DNA of 7,075 bases from Desulfuromonadaceae bacterium GWC2_58_13 (GTDB lineage: Bacteria > Desulfobacterota > Desulfuromonadia > Desulfuromonadales > Trichloromonadaceae), in NCBI GenBank assembly GCA_001825565.1, contig MHXM01000082.1, positions 4,719-11,793 of the forward strand, given 5' to 3'. A model generated the notes under the pieces. The model had not been told where the DNA came from, made no database searches, and saw nothing but the letters and a program-made list of their open reading frames with translations. Shown here in pieces: positions 1 to 5,729 of the stretch. The translations under genes and the position numbers were made by a program. Numbering within the stretch: position 1 is the stretch's first letter; every line of letters starts with the position of its first letter.

Positions 1-1
1 A

Positions 2-766
2 GACACCCTGCAAGCGATTTTCCAGTTCGTCGAGCCCCCCTCCGAGGGGCAGCAACGGGCGTTGCATACCCATAAACTCGATACCAAGCATAAGGTGGTG
101 GTCTCGATCAACCCCCCCGATGGTACCTATCAGGTGGCCACCCTTGACCGCGCCCTGCTCGATCGCATGGTGATGGTCTATGTGGAAACCGATTACGCCT
201 GTTGGGCTCGTTACGCCAAATCCCGACAACTGGACCGGGGGGTGCAGCAGTTTCTCGCCGGCAATCCAAACCTGCTGGCCCGTCAGGGCAGTCCCCTCGA
301 CATGCAGATGGAGCCGACCGAGCGAGCATGGGAAATGGTCAGCATCCTCCGCAAGCATTGCCGGTTTCCCGCCGATCTCGAGATGGAGGTTTACGCCGGC
401 ATTGTCGGCAAGGAGGCCGCCATCATGTTTCTGCGCTGGTGCGCCGAGCAGCAAAACCGGCCGGTCACCGCGCGGGACATTCTCGACCACTGGGATGCCG
501 TGGCCGGCAAGGTCAGGGCGCAGCGGGACGACCTGCAGGCGGTTTCGATGACCGACGTGGTCACCAGTCTCGAAGTCGAGCCGCGCATGACCTCCGAACA
601 GGAACAGAACCTGGTCAACTATATCGGGGTGCTGCCCCGGGACATGCGCTTCGGCCTGGTCAAGTCGCTGGTGAAAAATCCCCCGGTGGCGGCGGCCATC
701 ATTCAGGACAAATACGACGAGGTGGTGCTTGACGCCATCGCCGAGATCAGCCGGGAAGCGTCTTGA
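2..766 (+). CDS. MoxR-family AAA+ ATPase, C-terminal part (5' end outside window)
   Basis: The reading frame is open from the window edge, so the N-terminus with Walker A and Walker B is missing; 254 residues are visible. The segment begins between Walker B and sensor 1. Sensor 1 is seen as VVVSINPPDGTY (asparagine at visible residue 37), followed by ATLDRALLDRM (residues 46-56), the arginine-containing element conserved in MoxR ATPases just before the lid. The remainder is helical and fits the C-terminal lid plus an extension. MoxR ATPases are cytoplasmic ATP-driven chaperone-like machines that usually work with VWA-domain proteins, and such a protein starts only a few bases downstream. The stop at 764-766 lies 4 bases before the downstream ATG at 771, so the two are almost certainly co-transcribed and translationally coupled. 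Substrate is unknown. The family call is secure; the specific subfamily is not resolved. Confidence 0.9.
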   Translation, partial: DTLQAIFQFVEPPSEGQQRALHTHKLDTKHKVVVSINPPDGTYQVATLDRALLDRMVMVYVETDYACWARYAKSRQLDRGVQQFLAGNPNLLARQGSPLDMQMEPTERAWEMVSILRKHCRFPADLEMEVYAGIVGKEAAIMFLRWCAEQQNRPVTARDILDHWDAVAGKVRAQRDDLQAVSMTDVVTSLEVEPRMTSEQEQNLVNYIGVLPRDMRFGLVKSLVKNPPVAAAIIQDKYDEVVLDAIAEISREAS

Positions 767-770
767 CTTC

Positions 771-2009
771 ATGATGGATCTCGGCGAACGTTCACAGGAT
801 CCCAAAAACCAAGATTCCGCCGAGGGCATGCGGGTTCTGGAAAACGCCGTGGTGCGGCTGCTCAAGAGCCATCCCTTCTATGGACACTTCCTACTCGGTT
901 TTCGTCGACGCCTGGTGGCGGATGATCATGCTCTGGGGGTGACCATCGGCAACGGGACTCCGATCCTTTGCGTCAACCCCGCGCGGCTGGCCGATTTTTC
1001 TCCGGACGAGCAGCGGGCACTGCTCGAACATGTCCTCAAGCATGTGCTGCACCTGCACATGTCCCGGCGCAAGGGGCGACATGCCCACGACTGGGATATC
1101 GCCTGCGACCTGGCCATCAATCCGACCATCGCCGACCTGCCGCCGCAGGCCGCTCTGCCGCGCAAGGTAAAACTTGAAGAAGGACTGGCGGCCGAGGAAT
1201 ATTACCGGCAGTTGGCCCGCCCCTTCGACGTCGGCAACCTCGAAGGGCGCGGCTTCGGCGATGCGACCCGGGACCCGGGACAGGCCGTTGAGGCGGGCGA
1301 GGAACAACAGCCGGGCAACGAGGCCGCGAATCTGCGGACCCTCGACGATCACCAGGTCTGGGCCGAGGCCGACAGCACCCCGCAGGGGCTGGCCGAAGAA
1401 GTGGTACGCAGCATGATGCGAGAGGCCTACCGCAAGAGTTCCGGAGAGGTTCCCGGCGACCTGCGACCGCTGGTCGAAGGGATGCTGGCGCCGTCGCCGA
1501 TTCCCTGGAAACAGGTGCTACGGCAGTTCATCGCCACCGCCGGCAGGGTCGGTCGACGCAGCACCTGGAAACGGGAACACCGCCGCTTTGCCCACGAGAC
1601 TCCGGGAACCCGCAAACGTCAGCGCCTCCATCTGCTGGTTGGCGTCGATGTCAGCGATTCGACCAATATTGGCGAATTACGCGAAACCTTCGCTCGCGAA
1701 CTGGCGCAGATCGCTCGCGGCCGGGACAGCCGCATCACGGTGCTCTATGCCGGCAGCCGGATTCAACGCATCGACAATTTTGTCGGCAGTCCGGCGGTGG
1801 TCGAAGTCTTCGAAGGCGGCGGCTTCACCGATCTGCGTCCGGTCTTCGACCATGCCCGGAGCATGCAGCCCCGGCCCGCCGCCGTCATCTACCTCACCGA
1901 CGGCATCGGCCCGGCACCCGAAACCATGGAGTTCCCCACCCTCTGGGTCTTGACCCGCGACGGCGAAAAACCGGCCCCCTGGGGGGTCGAACTGCGGCTC
2001 GATATCTGA
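771..2009 (+). CDS. DUF2201 putative metallopeptidase / VWA-like domain protein
   Basis: A 412-residue cytoplasmic protein with the two-part architecture of the COG3864 family. The N-terminal half (about residues 15-150) is the DUF2201 putative metallopeptidase domain, with the family block WDIACDLAIN after a histidine-rich helix. In the place of HExxH the sequence reads HVLKHVLHLH (H87, V88, H91, H96): the three histidines are present but the glutamate is a valine. An acidic, probably flexible linker follows, then a conserved helical segment with PGDLRPLVEGML and WKQVLRQFI. The C-terminal VWA-like domain has a MIDAS-type VDVSDST (D293, S295, S297) and a strand ending YLTDGIG (D377). The pairing with the MoxR ATPase directly upstream suggests an adaptor or co-chaperone role. 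The start is uncertain: ATG 771 (or 774) leaves a 4-bp gap but has only a weak GGGAAG; an in-frame TTG at 729 has GAGGTGG just upstream and would overlap the ATPase gene by 38 bases, giving 426 residues. Confidence 0.85.
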   Translation: MMDLGERSQDPKNQDSAEGMRVLENAVVRLLKSHPFYGHFLLGFRRRLVADDHALGVTIGNGTPILCVNPARLADFSPDEQRALLEHVLKHVLHLHMSRRKGRHAHDWDIACDLAINPTIADLPPQAALPRKVKLEEGLAAEEYYRQLARPFDVGNLEGRGFGDATRDPGQAVEAGEEQQPGNEAANLRTLDDHQVWAEADSTPQGLAEEVVRSMMREAYRKSSGEVPGDLRPLVEGMLAPSPIPWKQVLRQFIATAGRVGRRSTWKREHRRFAHETPGTRKRQRLHLLVGVDVSDSTNIGELRETFARELAQIARGRDSRITVLYAGSRIQRIDNFVGSPAVVEVFEGGGFTDLRPVFDHARSMQPRPAAVIYLTDGIGPAPETMEFPTLWVLTRDGEKPAPWGVELRLDI

Positions 2010-2041
2010 TCCTCCCGACTTCGCTCCAAAACAATATAAAT

Positions 2042-2054
2042 AGGGAGTGTCCCT
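2042..2054. repeat. Perfect short inverted repeat (5-bp arms, 3-base loop)
   Basis: The sequence reads AGGGA GTG TCCCT, a perfect inverted repeat 32 bases after the VWA-like gene stop. It has no following T-run, so it is not a typical intrinsic terminator. It resembles the GGGACACTCCC-type motifs found near REP-associated transposases. Confidence 0.5.
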
Positions 2055-2182
2055 GCCTCCTATCGGTCTTACTTCTTGGTCGGCACTTTTCTTTCTGGAT
2101 CTTTCATGCTTTCAGGCCGCCCCTGCGACGACTCGGCGACCTGCATAAAATAGACAAGAATGTTTAAATGTCAAACACGACC

Positions 2183-2198
2183 CCGGAGACTGCTCCGG
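2183..2198. repeat. Perfect 6-bp hairpin with 4-base loop
   Basis: CCGGAG-ACTG-CTCCGG forms a GC-rich 6-bp stem. It lies between two converging genes but is not followed on either strand by a T-tract. It may be a remnant of a repetitive palindromic element or a weak transcription block. Confidence 0.5.
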
Positions 2199-2272
2199 AG
2201 ACGCCCCCATTTCATTCGCATGCCGGGTGGTGTGTGTGAGGGAACCCCCGGCAATCCGACTATACTTCACTT

Positions 2273-2771
2273 TCAGCACTTTATTTCTTCTGCGGCACAT
2301 CTGAACTCAAACAATCGCTTTAATGAAGGATGGTACGGATATGCTTCTTTTTGTTGCGGCATTCGCCTTTTCCCAAGCCTTCTGTCCAGTATGGCTATAG
2401 CTTTAATCACGAAATTGTCGGAGGAGAGAGCTTCGTCAATCGACATGCTCAAATAGTTGGTCAATGAATAAAAAAAATCGTATTGAGTACATATACCTTG
2501 TTTATTGAGTATTGCCTCTGCTTGATCATAAGCGGAATAGTATTCGGTTTTATGATCGGGATTTCTAAAATCCGTTGCTCTGCTAATCTGCCTCAATTCT
2601 GAAGCCAGTTGGTGTTCTTTGTTCCAGGCTGTAATTGAACAAAAACTGGCTACCTCGACTTTGTCTATGGTTATATAACCCCGACCTTCTTGGTCATGTG
2701 ATTTGTGGTATCTGGTGCTTCTTAATTCCACTCTCCCTTTGACCGAGTCTTTTCAATTTACTCCATTGCAT
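2273..2771 (-). pseudogene. SF0329-family protein gene with N-terminal frameshifting deletion
   Basis: The body of the gene (2273-2731 as an open frame, 152 residues from a GTG) carries sequence I recognise as the SF0329 family of small uncharacterised bacterial proteins: LRSTRYHKSHDQEGRGYITID near the start, then FRNPDHKTEYYSAYDQAEAIL, and a C-terminal AILDRRLGKRR. Family members normally begin MxWSKLKK... and reach a DSxKGRVE segment about 20 residues later. Here ATG 2771 has an excellent Shine-Dalgarno (AAAGGA, 6-base gap) and encodes MQWSKLK, but this is in a different frame from DSVKGRVELRSTRY, which follows almost at once. The body frame is closed upstream by a TGA at 2753-2755. A short deletion of about 20 bases with loss of frame is the simplest reading. 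The gene is clearly AT-richer than its neighbours, which suggests horizontal arrival. The function of the family is unknown. Translation from GTG 2731 remains possible but would lack a proper ribosome binding site. Confidence 0.7.
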
Positions 2772-2777
2772 ATCAAT

Positions 2778-2783
2778 TCCTTT
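2778..2783 (-). promoter_or_regulatory. Ribosome binding site for the original SF0329 start
   Basis: On the minus strand AAAGGA lies 6 bases before ATG 2771, which opens MQWSKLK, the typical family N-terminus. This site fixes the ancestral start and is the main evidence that the body of the gene is now out of frame. Confidence 0.7.
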
Positions 2784-2842
2784 GCATAACGGCTGCAAGC
2801 TGACCGGAGCGCTCTTTTGCCTTCGGACTAGCGCTTAGTTGG
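2784..2842 (-). repeat. attC-like (integron 59-base-element-like) site
   Basis: Read on the minus strand, this 59-base stretch starts with CCAACTAAGC, which overlaps the last codons of the lipoprotein hydrolase gene. It ends with GTCAGCTTGCAGCCGTTATGC. The terminal AAC/GTT and the inner AAGC/GCTT are complementary, and there is a CCG/CGG pairing further in. GTCAGCTTG resembles the L-box found in many attC sites (GTCGGCTTG), and GTTATGC fits the R-box GTTRRRY at all but one base. The SF0329 ribosome binding site and ATG follow directly, as expected for the first gene of a cassette. The fold is imperfect, no integrase gene and no second attC were found, so this is a candidate only. Confidence 0.35.
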
Positions 2843-4450
2843 TAATTGTTCTTTCTCGCTCAAAGAGTTACGTGACTTGCCAGTGTCTCCTCCGGGGGCC
2901 ATTGAGGAAAACTTGATCCAGGCAGTCTCTGCCGGTGCATTTGGCAGAACTTCTCCTCGGAAGGCCTGAACAAAATGCTCCTGAAAAGGGTCTCCCGGGG
3001 CTACTTTTCCCGAGGCCAAGGCGGCAAGAAAATGGCCATAGTGACGGATGAAGTGCTTCTCCATCGGTGAAAAACTTTCGCCCAGATCGACGTTGAAACC
3101 ACCCTTGTCGAGTTCCTCCTGAAGCTGTTGAGAATAGAGCGGTTTTACCTCGGCGATGATGCTCAGAAGCCGGTCTATTGCCTCCTTGTTCATTAGGATA
3201 CCGGTATGTGAATCATTGAAGCCATGCTGCCTGGTGGCCTCATTCTGTGCGGGTTGAGTAAGTTGACTCGACATGGGAACCACACCGTCGCTGTTTTCTC
3301 CTAACTTCAACGCACTTGAATTGCCATAGGCGTAGAACAGGTGATAAGCTGTGTTTTTGGGCAGCGGTTTGCGGTAGAGATGGCGAATAAACGTGCTATC
3401 CGGGTTCATGTCACGCCACGCGGGGAGCACGAGGGGGGCATACTCGCCGATGCGTGCATCGGGATGCCCCCCCAATGGCGAAGCAATGGTGATGATCCGC
3501 TGTACCAGTGCCCCTTCCTTCGCTCCCGAAAAGCGATTCAAGGCGTCCCGCACGATTAACCCACCCATGCTGTGGGCAACGATAACCGTAGGTATGCCAT
3601 TGAGGGGGATCACGTTGCCGGAAAGGAAGATATTGTGGAATAATTCGCTCAACTGACTGAGATCACTGCCTGATGGATAATAAAAGAACCAGGGACGATA
3701 GTGGCGCCGATCCAGACGCTCGACAATCTCCGCGAAATTCCGCGGCGAACCGTCGATGCCATGCACAAAGATGACCGGAATCTTGTGGCCGACGTCTTCC
3801 TCCAGGGCATAGAACATCATCGGCGCGACCTCGAGAAAGGCAGCCGGATCGTACATGCCCAAGGTCGCCATCTGCGGGGAGAAGATCGGATCATCCAATG
3901 ATCGAATGGTCCCTTTCGGGTAAAAAAGGGAGTCGGATAATCCGCTCGTGGCAGGTGCTTCGATCCGGAAGGGGGCGACGCTGTAGGTACCAGGGGCGCC
4001 TGCCTCTAAATCGAATCCGCCCAACACTTTCCCAGGCGTCTCCTTTTCGTTCAGCGTCAAATCCCTGCTGCCGATCACCTCGGTTTCGTCAAAGAAACCG
4101 TTGCCGTCGAGATCGGTTACCACCAGCAACCGATAGGTCTCCTCCGGCAGAGTGAGGCCATAATAGGAATCGATGCGTGAAAAGTTGTTGATATCGACTA
4201 TCTCATTTTGCTGGAACTTGTCCGACAGGGCGACCACTCCCATCGGTTTTGCGCTGTTTGCCGCATCCCCCTGGATTTTCCCATATACAAAAAATTTCCC
4301 GGTATCGATCAGATGCTTTTGGATGCGCAGTTTCGGTTCGTTTTTCAGTTGGGCAGAATAGTTTGCTTGCTTGCCAGCCTCATACAGATAGGTGCAGCCT
4401 GACAGTGCCATGAGTATGATGAGTTGTAAAAGTATCGCAAAATGGTTCAT
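2828..4450 (-). CDS. Lipoprotein alpha/beta hydrolase (lipase/esterase-like) with EF-hand loop and DUF413-like tail
   Basis: A 540-residue protein. A lipoprotein signal peptide ends at the lipobox LSGC (C19), so it should be membrane-anchored and exported. The N-terminal region (about 20-165) is probably beta-rich and contains DLDGNGFFDETE (113-124), an exact EF-hand calcium-loop pattern (D113, D115, N117, G118, D121, E124). The alpha/beta hydrolase domain (about 222-435) has the oxyanion region FVHGIDGSPRNF (228-239), the nucleophile elbow VAHSMGG (S294), a likely acid in NSDGVVP (D388) and a likely histidine in DSHTGI (H415), so the triad looks complete. This resembles PGAP1-like and lipase-like serine hydrolases; the substrate cannot be read from sequence. 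The C-terminal segment (about 461-514) has YGHFLAALASGK, HFVQAFRGE and AWIKF, resembling the DUF413/MaoP motif. ATG 4450 has only a weak GAGAAAG. No operon partner is clear. Confidence 0.88.
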   Translation of the reverse strand: MNHFAILLQLIILMALSGCTYLYEAGKQANYSAQLKNEPKLRIQKHLIDTGKFFVYGKIQGDAANSAKPMGVVALSDKFQQNEIVDINNFSRIDSYYGLTLPEETYRLLVVTDLDGNGFFDETEVIGSRDLTLNEKETPGKVLGGFDLEAGAPGTYSVAPFRIEAPATSGLSDSLFYPKGTIRSLDDPIFSPQMATLGMYDPAAFLEVAPMMFYALEEDVGHKIPVIFVHGIDGSPRNFAEIVERLDRRHYRPWFFYYPSGSDLSQLSELFHNIFLSGNVIPLNGIPTVIVAHSMGGLIVRDALNRFSGAKEGALVQRIITIASPLGGHPDARIGEYAPLVLPAWRDMNPDSTFIRHLYRKPLPKNTAYHLFYAYGNSSALKLGENSDGVVPMSSQLTQPAQNEATRQHGFNDSHTGILMNKEAIDRLLSIIAEVKPLYSQQLQEELDKGGFNVDLGESFSPMEKHFIRHYGHFLAALASGKVAPGDPFQEHFVQAFRGEVLPNAPAETAWIKFSSMAPGGDTGKSRNSLSEKEQLPTKR

Positions 4451-4487
4451 TGGTCTTTCTCGTTGGAATGTATCACTCTTGTGTTTG

Positions 4488-4868
4488 CTATTGCCGGCCC
4501 AAGCGCCTGGATGCCAAAGCGATTACTCCGATGGCTGAACCAATCGGAATGGGATTCGGGGGACACAATACCGATTTTAATTTTTCATCCGCTGTGGTGC
4601 AAATTAGGACGGTCGCTGGGTTTTTCTCCAACCGCCCGACCGCGAAAGAGGGAGTGGATGGGGATCTCCCTGGGACCTTTGACAATCCAGCCAAAGTTCT
4701 ACTGCTCAATTCCACCGTTGCCCAGGACGCAAGACGTCGAGCCTCGGAGACTTCCCGCCCCTGGTTTTGCGCTCTGAGACGTTTGTCCTCGAAGGCATAA
4801 AGTGTCCCGATCGCCGCTAGAACGGCATATCCGGCATTCGGGGCGGTGTCTCTGTCCGTAGAACCTCC
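4488..4868 (-). pseudogene. Remnant of REP-associated tyrosine transposase (C-terminal HTH only)
   Basis: On the minus strand an open frame runs from just after a TGA (4869-4871) to a stop at 4488. Its middle reads REVSEARRLASWATVEL, then GRSPSTPSFAVGRLEK. I recognise this as the DnaA-like helix-turn-helix that ends many deltaproteobacterial REP-associated (TnpA_REP, Y1) transposases. The catalytic HUH and tyrosine part is absent. No ATG opens the frame: a strong GAGGAGG (4864-4870) is followed 4 bases later by ACG (4857-4859), perhaps a mutated ATG. Past the HTH the frame continues without family resemblance, and the DNA reads GGTATTGTGTCCCCCGAAT, similar to the tail sequence usually found behind these transposase genes. 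It is most likely dead; a standalone HTH peptide is a less likely alternative. Confidence 0.55.
4528..4547. repeat. Short inverted repeat near transposase remnant
   Basis: CCGAT and ATCGG arms flank a 10-base loop, next to the GTGTCCCCC motif downstream of the transposase remnant. This may be a decayed REP-type palindrome; the arms are only 5 bp. Confidence 0.3.
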
Positions 4869-4871
4869 TCA

Positions 4872-5235
4872 ACAATGCGCTAATTTTTACCGTTTGCTAC
4901 CCCAAAATGCTGCGGACGAAGCCGATTTTTTATTCTTGACGTAACTGGCTGTTTGCATTACCTCTGCAGCATGGTGAATTGTTCCATATGGCGTGATGGC
5001 GGGTTTGTGTTCATCCGTCCAAGGCGCCGGCCGAATGAACAATTTTCGGATGGCCAGGAATTTGCCACCCCTCCGCGAGGTTATTTTAACTTTCAGAATG
5101 TAGACTACATAAAATTGCTCGTCAAAAGGAAAATGGCATGCTTCACCTTCCGAATTCTGTTTTTGACGATTTTGCCAAATGCCTCGTGAGAAAAGGTTTT
5201 TCAGTCAATCCGAGCTCTTGAACGGAGATTTCATC
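4872..5235. other. Intergenic stretch without a convincing gene
   Basis: No reading frame here has a good start, a ribosome binding site and protein-like composition together. The stretch contains a perfect palindrome at 5098-5110 and a pair of TGTTCAT/ATGAACA arms around 5008-5041. TTGACG occurs at 4935 and 5162 as possible -35 hexamers, but without a good -10 at the right distance. It probably holds the promoter of the orphan gene at 5236, but I cannot place it. Confidence 0.4.
5098..5110. repeat. Perfect palindrome, operator-like
   Basis: ATGTAG-A-CTACAT is a perfect 6-bp inverted repeat with a single central base, lying 126 bases upstream of the start of the orphan gene. Size and symmetry fit a dimeric regulator site, but chance is a real alternative. 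Confidence 0.3.
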
Positions 5236-5640
5236 ATGGACCAACCCAAACCGATGACCGAGGAATCGATCCGCCGGCTGCTCGAAGCGGCTGGTGCGCG
5301 GGTTGCGTCCCGCGGCGGACGTTCTGATAATTATGGTGCGCCTCGGGACTTTTCGTTTGAAGTCAAAGGCATTTTTCCCAACGGGCTGATGCTGCACATC
5401 GTCGCCCGCCAGTTCAATTATCGCGAAGCCTGGGAAACCCAGGGGCGGGTCAACGATCTGGTGGATGTTTCGTTGCTCAGGGACGGCCAGTTTTCCGAAC
5501 TGCCGAAAGGGTACCCCTATTTCCAGGGGCGGGATAGCGAGGAAGGCTTGGATGAAGTGGCGCTGATCACCCTGATCGATTGCGTCGGGAACCTCAATCC
5601 CAAGCTGTTTCTGCTGCAGAAGCTAACGGGAGATCTGTAG
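5236..5640 (+). CDS. Hypothetical protein, 134 residues
   Basis: I do not recognise a family. The start is ATG 5236, which has GGAGA 7 bases upstream; the longer frame from 5179 has no ribosome binding site and adds 19 residues of poor-quality sequence. The protein is soluble in character, with no signal peptide or membrane segment. It opens with a helix typical of small proteins (EESIRRLLEAAGARV), followed by an alternating strand pattern (DFSFEVKGIFPNGLMLHIVAR), then an acidic loop and a C-terminal hydrophobic helix (EVALITLIDCVGNL). Codon use and GC content match the chromosomal genes of the window, and the frame is clean, so I think it is real. It stands alone: the next gene downstream has its own promoter. 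Confidence 0.75.
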   Translation: MDQPKPMTEESIRRLLEAAGARVASRGGRSDNYGAPRDFSFEVKGIFPNGLMLHIVARQFNYREAWETQGRVNDLVDVSLLRDGQFSELPKGYPYFQGRDSEEGLDEVALITLIDCVGNLNPKLFLLQKLTGDL

Positions 5641-5669
5641 CCGGGAGCGGGGACGTTTTGGATTTTGTC

Positions 5670-5699
5670 TTGACAGGCTAAGTCTATTGTAATTATAAA
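5670..5699 (+). promoter_or_regulatory. Sigma70-like promoter of the mini haem peptide gene
   Basis: A perfect -35 TTGACA (5670-5675) is followed after 18 bases by TATAAA (5694-5699); TTATAA at 17 bases overlaps it. This predicts a leader of roughly 25 bases before the ATG at 5730, entirely filled by the ribosome binding region. Confidence 0.65.
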
Positions 5700-5715
5700 T
5701 ATGTAATTTTTTTCC

Positions 5716-5725
5716 GGGGAGGTGG
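5716..5725 (+). promoter_or_regulatory. Strong ribosome binding site
   Basis: GGGGAGGTGG ends 4 bases before ATG 5730. It is among the strongest Shine-Dalgarno sequences in the window, supporting real translation of the very short gene that follows. Confidence 0.7.
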
Positions 5726-5729
5726 TAAA

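Larger units (their letters stand above)
2010..2272. other. Intergenic stretch with short palindromes and probable mobile-element debris
   Basis: No credible gene is seen. The stretch contains a perfect AGGGA-GTG-TCCCT inverted repeat, a CCGGAG-ACTG-CTCCGG hairpin, and on the minus strand GGGGTCGTGTTTGACATTT. These resemble the palindromic or repeat-like sequences often seen near REP-associated transposases in deltaproteobacteria. At about 2206-2252 the minus strand reads like a fragment of the leader-side structured region of group II introns (CACCACCCGGCATGCG). That match is from memory and covers only a few dozen bases. The ends of the MoxR/VWA unit and of the SF0329 gene converge here, and no U-tract terminator was found. 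Confidence 0.4.

Noticed and set aside
891..1352. 153-residue minus-strand frame inside the VWA-like gene
   Set aside because: It is an antisense frame caused by high GC; the plus strand has recognised domains across the same stretch.
2160..2456. 98-residue plus-strand frame
   Set aside because: It runs from repeat debris into the antisense of the SF0329 gene; it has no family resemblance.
2808..2835. AGCGCT...AGCGCT hairpin as a terminator of the hydrolase gene
   Set aside because: The two 6-mers can pair, but no T-tract follows on the minus strand and the left part overlaps the attC-like site; not called as a terminator.
3341..4361. Several plus-strand frames across the hydrolase gene
   Set aside because: They are shadows of the 540-residue minus-strand gene, which has a lipobox and a full catalytic triad.
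4442..4800. Two overlapping plus-strand frames of 111 and 116 residues
   Set aside because: They lie antisense to the transposase HTH remnant, whose minus-strand frame has clear family resemblance, and have no domain or ribosome site of their own.
4953..5189. 78-residue plus-strand reading frame
   Set aside because: It begins with a TTG lacking a ribosome site, has poor protein-like composition and overlaps no recognisable family; treated as chance.
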